Assembly: GCA_023412215.1 (NCBI GenBank)
Contig: JAEYNX010000006.1
Coordinates: 51,014-115,013, forward strand
Source: Bacillota bacterium
Lineage (GTDB): Bacteria; Bacillota; Clostridia; Oscillospirales; Ruminococcaceae
Direction: 5' to 3'
Length of the DNA stretch: 64,000 nucleotides
Shown: positions 59,413-64,000 of the stretch, piece by piece
Layout of the letters: the number at the start of each line of letters is the position of its first letter
How positions within the stretch are numbered: position 1 is the first letter of the stretch
Translations under genes and position numbers: made by a program
The notes under the pieces: model-generated
Databases searched by the model: none
What the model was told of the DNA's origin: nothing
What the model saw: only the letters and a program-made list of their open reading frames with translations

Positions 59413-59970
59413 CCCGGCTAAAAACTTTACTGAAATGATAGAATCCGCCAAGGTCTTATCCGTCTGCCTTTTAATTTAAAAAAATACCTCCCGTTTTCCT
59501 CCTTGCATCTGATAGTTGCGGAAAAAGAGCGCCGGATCTTTTGGTGAAAATGCACAGCCCATACAGCCGGTATCCGGCAGTCTACGACGCCAGCAATTTT
59601 ATGTAAAGTGTGCAATCTGCCAAAAACATATTCACAAAACGCCTGTATTACTATCATTTTGTGCAGTTTCAACCCGCTTTACAGCACGGATTTTTCCAAA
59701 TCGAACTGTAAATTATGTCCAAATAAAAGGTATGAATTGGTTGCTCCTTTTATGGAGCTGTGTTCTTTTGCTAATTTTTACGTAAAAAATCTGTAATCAT
59801 ATGTGCAACATGACAACAAGCGAAGTTTGTGCAATTTAACCAACTAACGCAGGCTTTCTCCGAACATTTTATCATAACAAAACAATCATTCGACGATATC
59901 TATGTTAAACTCTGGAGATTATCGCAAAAAATCGGGGCGTTTTGATTAAGTTCGTTTGGGGGGGGACAAT
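59413..59970. other. Intergenic region without a supported gene
   Basis: The stretch between divergent genes is AT-rich with no repeat of the host palindrome type. Open frames inside lack ribosome sites and recognisable composition. Nothing else is seen. Confidence 0.5.
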
Positions 59971-60000
59971 TTGACAAAGAACGTTTCCAACGAATATAAT
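59971..60000 (+). promoter_or_regulatory. Sigma-A promoter of the G5/3D gene
   Basis: TTGACA (59971-59976), 18 bases, TATAAT (59995-60000), about 105 bases before the gene start. Confidence 0.85.
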
Positions 60001-60107
60001 TTGAAAAGCAAATCAAAACCCAATGTTCAAACAGTTGGGGAGTCGATTGTTTATATAGATTTAATCAAAAACTCAATTGATAATCCATGTTTTGAAGGGG
60101 CAATTGA

Positions 60108-61157
60108 ATGATATTTGTAAAGCGAAGCATGATGGCGATGAGCCGCTACTTGAACAGCAGGGCTTTTGCAGTAAGTGTTTTGGCGATAATCTTGGCGGGC
60201 GCGGTCTACACGATGACAACAATGACCAACGCCATAAGCATTCGGGACGGCAGCACGGTACATTATGCCTTTACCCAAAAGGCAGCCGTCGGCGACATCC
60301 TGAGCGAACAGGGTATTGAGACAATTGGGCGTGACCGCGTCGGTTTTGACGGGTTCTCGGGCAAATACGGTGAGATTACCATCAACCGCGCCTATCCCGT
60401 AACGGTTTCGGCCGACGGCAGGCGTCAGGAGATCTATGTGCTGGGCGGCACGGTGCGTGACGCGCTCACGCAGGCCGGCGTTAGTTTAGACAACGACGAC
60501 CTCGTAAACCTTCCGCTGGTAAAAGAAACCACCGAGAACGACAACATTGTAGTAAACAGAGTAAACTATGTCCTGTATGATAAAACAGAAGTTATTGAGC
60601 ATCGGGTGATAGACAAGCAGTCGCCGCTCATCAGAAGCGGCACCTCACGCAGGCTTTCCACCGGCTACGACGGCGAGAAGATTCTCACCATTGAAGAGAA
60701 GTATATCGACGGCAAGCTTAAGGAAACCAAGGTGATCAATGAGAATATCACCAAGGAGCCCGAAGACGCGGTAATGCTCCGCGGGGCAAAGATTCCGGCG
60801 TCTCCGCTGGAATTGCCCGCCGAGTTTGCGCTCGACGAAAACGGGGTTCCCACCAACTACAAAACGGTTCTGACCAATCAGGCTGCCACCGCTTACAGCT
60901 GTAAGCCGGGGATGTGGGGCGCCAGCGGCCTGCCCGCCATTACGGGCTATGTCGCGGTGGACCCGACGGTGATCCCCTACGGCACCAGACTGTACATCAC
61001 AACGCCGGACAACAAATTTGTGTACGGCTACTGCATTGCGGGCGATACGGGAACAGGTCTGCGCGACGGTATCATCAACGTGGACCTGCTGTTTGATTCC
61101 TATTTCGAGAGCACCCTGTTCGGCAGAAAAACCGTGAACATCTATATCCTGGAGTAA
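60108..61157 (+). CDS. YabE-like cell-wall protein: DUF348, G5 and 3D domains
   Basis: A 349-aa surface protein with a membrane anchor at about 19-42, two DUF348 ubiquitin-like domains (about 45-150), a G5 domain (about 155-235, with NRVNYVLYDKTEVIEHRVI), and a C-terminal 3D domain (about 260-349). The 3D domain has ATAYSCKPGMWGASGLPAITG, VAVDPTVIPYGTRLYI and IAGDTGTGLRD with NVDLLFDSY, including the conserved Asp residues of the double-psi barrel of lytic transglycosylase-like enzymes. It probably trims peptidoglycan in growth or germination. AAGGGG lies seven bases before the ATG. Confidence 0.92.
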   Translation: MIFVKRSMMAMSRYLNSRAFAVSVLAIILAGAVYTMTTMTNAISIRDGSTVHYAFTQKAAVGDILSEQGIETIGRDRVGFDGFSGKYGEITINRAYPVTVSADGRRQEIYVLGGTVRDALTQAGVSLDNDDLVNLPLVKETTENDNIVVNRVNYVLYDKTEVIEHRVIDKQSPLIRSGTSRRLSTGYDGEKILTIEEKYIDGKLKETKVINENITKEPEDAVMLRGAKIPASPLELPAEFALDENGVPTNYKTVLTNQAATAYSCKPGMWGASGLPAITGYVAVDPTVIPYGTRLYITTPDNKFVYGYCIAGDTGTGLRDGIINVDLLFDSYFESTLFGRKTVNIYILE

Positions 61158-61186
61158 CAGTACCCTATTAACGCCAAAACAGCCAA

Positions 61187-61222
61187 AAAGCCCGAGTGTG
61201 TGCAACCACATACTCGGGCTTT
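61187..61222. terminator. Bidirectional terminator between the 3D gene and HxlR gene
   Basis: AAAGCCCGAGTGTGTG pairs with CACATACTCGGGCTTT with one G-U pair, around CAAC, between convergent genes. Confidence 0.88.
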
Positions 61223-61249
61223 GCTCCTTTAAAATCGGCTTCTCCGGCG

Positions 61250-61630
61250 TTAAAACGTGACGTACATCCGCGTATCGCGCTCGACGGCGGTCTCGAAGCC
61301 AAGGCTGTCTTTGTTCATGTTTTCTTTTCCCCAGTCGTACATCTGTTCTAAAAGCGGCAGCAGGGTGGTGCCGCTGGGCGTGAGCGAGTATTCCACCTTG
61401 GGGGGAATCTGCCGGTATTCCCGCCGCGAGATCAGCCCCTCGTTTTCAAGCTCCTTGAGCTGCATGCTCAGCATCTTGTGTGTAATGCCCGTGACGTTGC
61501 GCTTAAGCTCCCCATACCGCTGCACCTTTTCGGTCATCAGATAATAAAGGATGAGGATCTTCCATTTGCCCCCCAGCACACTCAGGGTGTATTCGATCGG
61601 CAGGCTTTCGTTTTTTTCAATCAACAGCAT
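61250..61630 (-). CDS. HxlR-type winged-helix regulator
   Basis: A 126-aa regulator of the HxlR/MarR-like group. It shows SVLGGKWKILILYYLMTEKVQRYGELKRNV in pieces, then ITHKMLSMQLKELENEGLISRREY and VEYSLTPSGTTLLPLLEQMYDWG, which is the full family signature. Such proteins respond to aldehydes, redox signals or antibiotics. Unlike many relatives it has no Cys at the N-terminus. A good sigma-A promoter lies upstream. There is no adjacent target gene on the same strand. Confidence 0.94.
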   Translation of the reverse strand: MLLIEKNESLPIEYTLSVLGGKWKILILYYLMTEKVQRYGELKRNVTGITHKMLSMQLKELENEGLISRREYRQIPPKVEYSLTPSGTTLLPLLEQMYDWGKENMNKDSLGFETAVERDTRMYVTF

Positions 61631-61707
61631 ATTTTTTACACACTCCTTATTTGTTATACCCTTTCAACCGTCCTATTCTTGATAAACCGCGAATACCAAC
61701 TATTTCC

Positions 61708-61736
61708 ATTATACACAGATTAGCAATTAATGTAAA
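61708..61736 (-). promoter_or_regulatory. Sigma-A promoter of the HxlR gene
   Basis: On the minus strand TTTACA (61731-61736), 17 bases, TATAAT (61708-61713). About 78 bases before the ATG. Confidence 0.8.
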
Positions 61737-61852
61737 TACTGAAACGCGCTGATGCTGGGTTAATTTTTCTATACGCCGCACGATATGGGGTTTGGCAGCG
61801 GATAATGGCCCGAACGGTCTGTTAAGGCCGCTTCCCCGGGCGCTTTTTGGCA

Positions 61853-61881
61853 TAAAAGAACGCCTCCGAGGAGGCGTTCTT
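61853..61881 (-). terminator. Terminator after the sensor kinase
   Basis: AAGAACGCCTCC and GGAGGCGTTCTT form a perfect stem around two bases; on the minus strand TTTAT follows. It closes the leftward kinase transcript about 80 bases after its stop. Confidence 0.8.
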
Positions 61882-61958
61882 GTCGGTTTACTATCATATG
61901 CGGCTTGGGGAACTATATGCGCTATTTTGTAAGGTAGCCTTGCAGCTCGGTGCCGGTA

Positions 61959-63731
61959 TTATTCCTCCTCCTGCAGCTCCAGCCGCAGGCTGACTACCGC
62001 TTTGCCGTCCTCGTCTCGGGCGACACTGATGGCCTCTCGGGTACCGTACAGCAGGCTTAAGCGGGCGGAAAGGTTTGCAAGGCCGGTGCCGCCCATCCCT
62101 GCCTCGGGCGAAACCGCCGCCTGCGCGATCTGCCGTTTAAGCTCCTCAAGCTGGGCGGGTGTAATCCCCGCGTCGTCCTCCACCGTTACCGTCAGTACCG
62201 TGTCCGCCAGGACAATCTTGATATTCACAAAGAGGTTGTCGCAGTTGTTCTCCAGCCCGCGCATCAGAGCGCTCTCCGCCAGCGGCTGTACCGACAGCTT
62301 GGGCACGTTCAGGCTCTTCGCCTTTTTATCAACATCCAAGCGGTAATCGATATGGTCGTTAAACTGTACCCGCTGTAAAAAGAGGTATTCCTTCACGTAC
62401 TCCACCTCTTTGGTGACGGGCACCAACCCCTCGGCCTGTATGGAGTAATCGAGCATCGAGCAGAGCGTCTGCACCATCGAGTGGATCTCGGTCTGGCCGC
62501 TGCGCATGGCAAGTAGCTGCACCGACTGCAGCACGTGGCAGACAAAGTACGGGTTTATCATCGCTTCCAGCGCCGCAAGGCGCGCGCTTTTCTCGCTTTG
62601 TTCGGCGGCGCCGCTCTTCTCTGTAAGTACCGCAATACGCTCGGCAATCGCCTCGTAGCGCCCAGCAAGCAGGGCAATCTCCGCGCTGCCGCTAAGCTGC
62701 AGCGGTGCGGCAGGCTTGCCCTCGGCGGTGCTGCCCATCGCCTCCGCCAGCCTGTACAGCGGCCTTGTAAAGTGGCGCATCAGCAAAAAGGCCGCAAGCC
62801 CCGCCAGCAGGATAAGGGGCAGCGCCAGCCAGATGACCTCCACGCTCAGGCCAAACACGTCGCGGTAGAGCGCGGTCTTCGGCACAAGGCTCACCAGACG
62901 AAGGCCGGTGGCGGGCGAGGTGTCGTAGGCCATGAGGTAAGGGGTGCCCAGAATCTCGGCCTCGGTGCCCGCGGCGGAAAGCGAGCCGACCAGATATGGG
63001 CTTAGGTGTATCATGTTGGTGGCGTTTACCACCTTGGTGTCGGTGGAGTAAAACAGGCGGTTCCCCGCGTCGAGCAGCGAGAGGCTGCCCTGCGTGCCGG
63101 CACTGCTTTTAGAAAGTGCCCGCATAAAGGAGTCGTCCACCTTCAGTACGATCACGGCAAGCGGGTTCTTGGTGGAGATATCGATTACCGTGCGGGTGAG
63201 GATAAACAGGCTGTCGGGGTCGTCGCTGGGGCTGACAAAAAGGTAGTCGTCACTGGCCAGCGACTCGCGGTAGCCCGGCATCTCAGAGATCGCGGGGTTT
63301 TCGCTCACCCGCACGTCGGCGGAGTTCCCGGCAATGGAGTAGTTTACCCCTTGGTTTAAAAGATAAAGCGTAAACGAACGGATGTCGTTACGCGAATAGT
63401 AGATGTTGCGCAGCAGGGTTTGTACATACACCCCGCCGTTGTAATCCCGCGAGGGCACGCTGATAAGCTGCATGAACTTCTCGTCGTTGCGGATGGAGAT
63501 CGAGTAGCTTTTTAAGGTGTTGTAGTAGCTCTCGAGCTCGCTGAGCCTCATGCTGATGATCGCCTGTTCGGAGGCCGACTGCCTCTTCTGCATGCCGTCT
63601 ATCGAGCGCCAGCAGGTGTAGCCCGTCAGCGCCGTAAGCGCGACGGCCATCGAAAGCGCGATGGCCAATGCCAGCTTGGAAGACAGGGTAAGCCGGTGAT
63701 GCCACTTCGTTTTTCTCTGACTTTTCTTCAT
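61959..63731 (-). CDS. YesM/LytS-type sensor kinase lacking the phosphoacceptor His (pseudokinase)
   Basis: A 590-aa membrane sensor with an N-terminal helix (about 20-42), a large extracellular Cache-like domain (about 45-295), a second helix (about 300-322), a HAMP region and a His_kinase/HATPase C-terminus. In this class the phosphoacceptor lies in N-P-H-F-L-Y-N. Here the segment is LEAMINPYFVCHVLQ, with Tyr (codon TAC) at that position. The N-box, normally E-N-A-x-x-H-G, reads ESALMRG, so its Asn is also replaced, while the G-box GTGLANLSARL is kept. It may signal without phosphorylation or dimerise with another kinase. GGAGGGGG lies before the ATG at 63731. Confidence 0.85.
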   Translation of the reverse strand: MKKSQRKTKWHHRLTLSSKLALAIALSMAVALTALTGYTCWRSIDGMQKRQSASEQAIISMRLSELESYYNTLKSYSISIRNDEKFMQLISVPSRDYNGGVYVQTLLRNIYYSRNDIRSFTLYLLNQGVNYSIAGNSADVRVSENPAISEMPGYRESLASDDYLFVSPSDDPDSLFILTRTVIDISTKNPLAVIVLKVDDSFMRALSKSSAGTQGSLSLLDAGNRLFYSTDTKVVNATNMIHLSPYLVGSLSAAGTEAEILGTPYLMAYDTSPATGLRLVSLVPKTALYRDVFGLSVEVIWLALPLILLAGLAAFLLMRHFTRPLYRLAEAMGSTAEGKPAAPLQLSGSAEIALLAGRYEAIAERIAVLTEKSGAAEQSEKSARLAALEAMINPYFVCHVLQSVQLLAMRSGQTEIHSMVQTLCSMLDYSIQAEGLVPVTKEVEYVKEYLFLQRVQFNDHIDYRLDVDKKAKSLNVPKLSVQPLAESALMRGLENNCDNLFVNIKIVLADTVLTVTVEDDAGITPAQLEELKRQIAQAAVSPEAGMGGTGLANLSARLSLLYGTREAISVARDEDGKAVVSLRLELQEEE

Positions 63732-63762
63732 ACCGTGCCCCCTCCGCCCGCACAATCATACT

Positions 63763-64000
63763 AGGGCGTTTCTGAAAACGGAAAATCGCCGGATATTTCG
63801 CTACGCGAGCGCAGATTCAAATCAAAGAAGCACCGACATACTGTGTATGTCTGAATACTTGATGTATTCCGAGCATTTTTGATGCAGAAGATGCCTTGTG
63901 TAGCGCGTGTCTTCATGAAGTTCATATTAAGAACGTATAGCTAAACTATAAAGACACGCTTTTGAAATAGACAAGAATTTGGAGTTTTCAGATAGCCCCT
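63763..64000. mobile_element. MITE-like element with terminal inverted repeats
   Basis: AGGGCGTTTCTGAAAAC at 63763-63779 matches the complement of GTTTTCAGATAGCCCCT at 63984-64000 at 14 of 17 positions. The 238 bases between the outer ends encode no transposase but contain internal hairpins, such as GACATAC/GTATGTC near 63836-63852 and GCGTGTCTT/AAGACACGC (63905-63913 and 63951-63959). The right end meets the window edge, so the true end and target duplication cannot be seen. It lies 32 bases upstream of the kinase start. Confidence 0.55.

Noticed and set aside
59516..59785. Open frames in the gap before the G5/3D gene
   Set aside because: No ribosome site, AT-driven composition and no recognisable motif.

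Overview
The window reads as chromosomal DNA of a G+C-rich, spore-forming Bacillota, most likely class Clostridia and perhaps an Oscillospirales relative. The basis is a Trp-specific T-box leader, canonical TTGACA/TATAAT promoters with strong AGGAGG ribosome sites, CotF-type spore coat proteins, a YabE-like G5/3D protein, a Na+-pump decarboxylase, and very abundant short palindromes between genes. I assign no species.

Layout. 1-4.3 kb (minus): Na+-translocating decarboxylase subunits, a YaiI/YqxD protein, a membrane serine hydrolase and a DUF1624 protein. 4.8-8.6 kb (plus): a NERD-like protein, then serC and serA. 8.7-9.5 kb (minus): a 54-aa protein overlapping a GNAT acetyltransferase, possibly toxin-antitoxin-like. 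9.8-21.4 kb (plus): a sigma-A promoter, a T-box with a TGG specifier, then trpE-G-D-C-F-B-A and a DAHP synthase. Almost every gap in this operon is packed with GC-rich hairpin repeats. 21.7-26.0 kb (plus): UDP-glucose dehydrogenase, UDP-glucuronate epimerase, a structured RNA candidate, a DUF1062 protein and a stand-alone ATP-dependent DNA ligase.

26.1-44.8 kb is a probable genomic island. It lies between a 48-bp remnant of an initiator tRNA 3' half and the complete tRNA-fMet, has a shared 12-bp motif near both ends, looks less G+C-rich, lacks the host palindromes, and has no visible integrase. It carries an aldolase, an acylating aldehyde dehydrogenase, an IlvD/Edd dehydratase and a beta-hydroxyacid dehydrogenase (minus strand). 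It also carries a PrpR-type sigma-54 activator, a PdxA-family enzyme and its own rpoN (plus strand), then an AbrB-type membrane protein, a DUF1537 kinase and a sugar ABC importer (minus strand), and a GH13 glucosidase (plus strand). Two good sigma-54 promoters sit before the catabolic operon and pdxA2. Together the genes suggest a self-regulated acid-sugar module that feeds pyruvate, acetyl-CoA and possibly dihydroxyacetone phosphate, plus an alpha-glucoside uptake and hydrolysis set.

45-51 kb (minus): a heterodimeric ABC exporter and a DUF47/PiT phosphate pair. 51.6-53.5 kb (minus): a TetR-headed cluster of small genes. 53.5-55.2 kb: palindromes and a large fold-back element. 55.2-56.1 kb (plus): rplM-rpsI with a leader. 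56.5-64 kb: a ferritin-like protein, a 41-aa protein, a WYL regulator, two spore-coat-type proteins, a G5/3D protein, an HxlR regulator, and a YesM-type sensor kinase whose phosphoacceptor His and N-box Asn are both replaced. A MITE-like sequence lies immediately upstream of that kinase.
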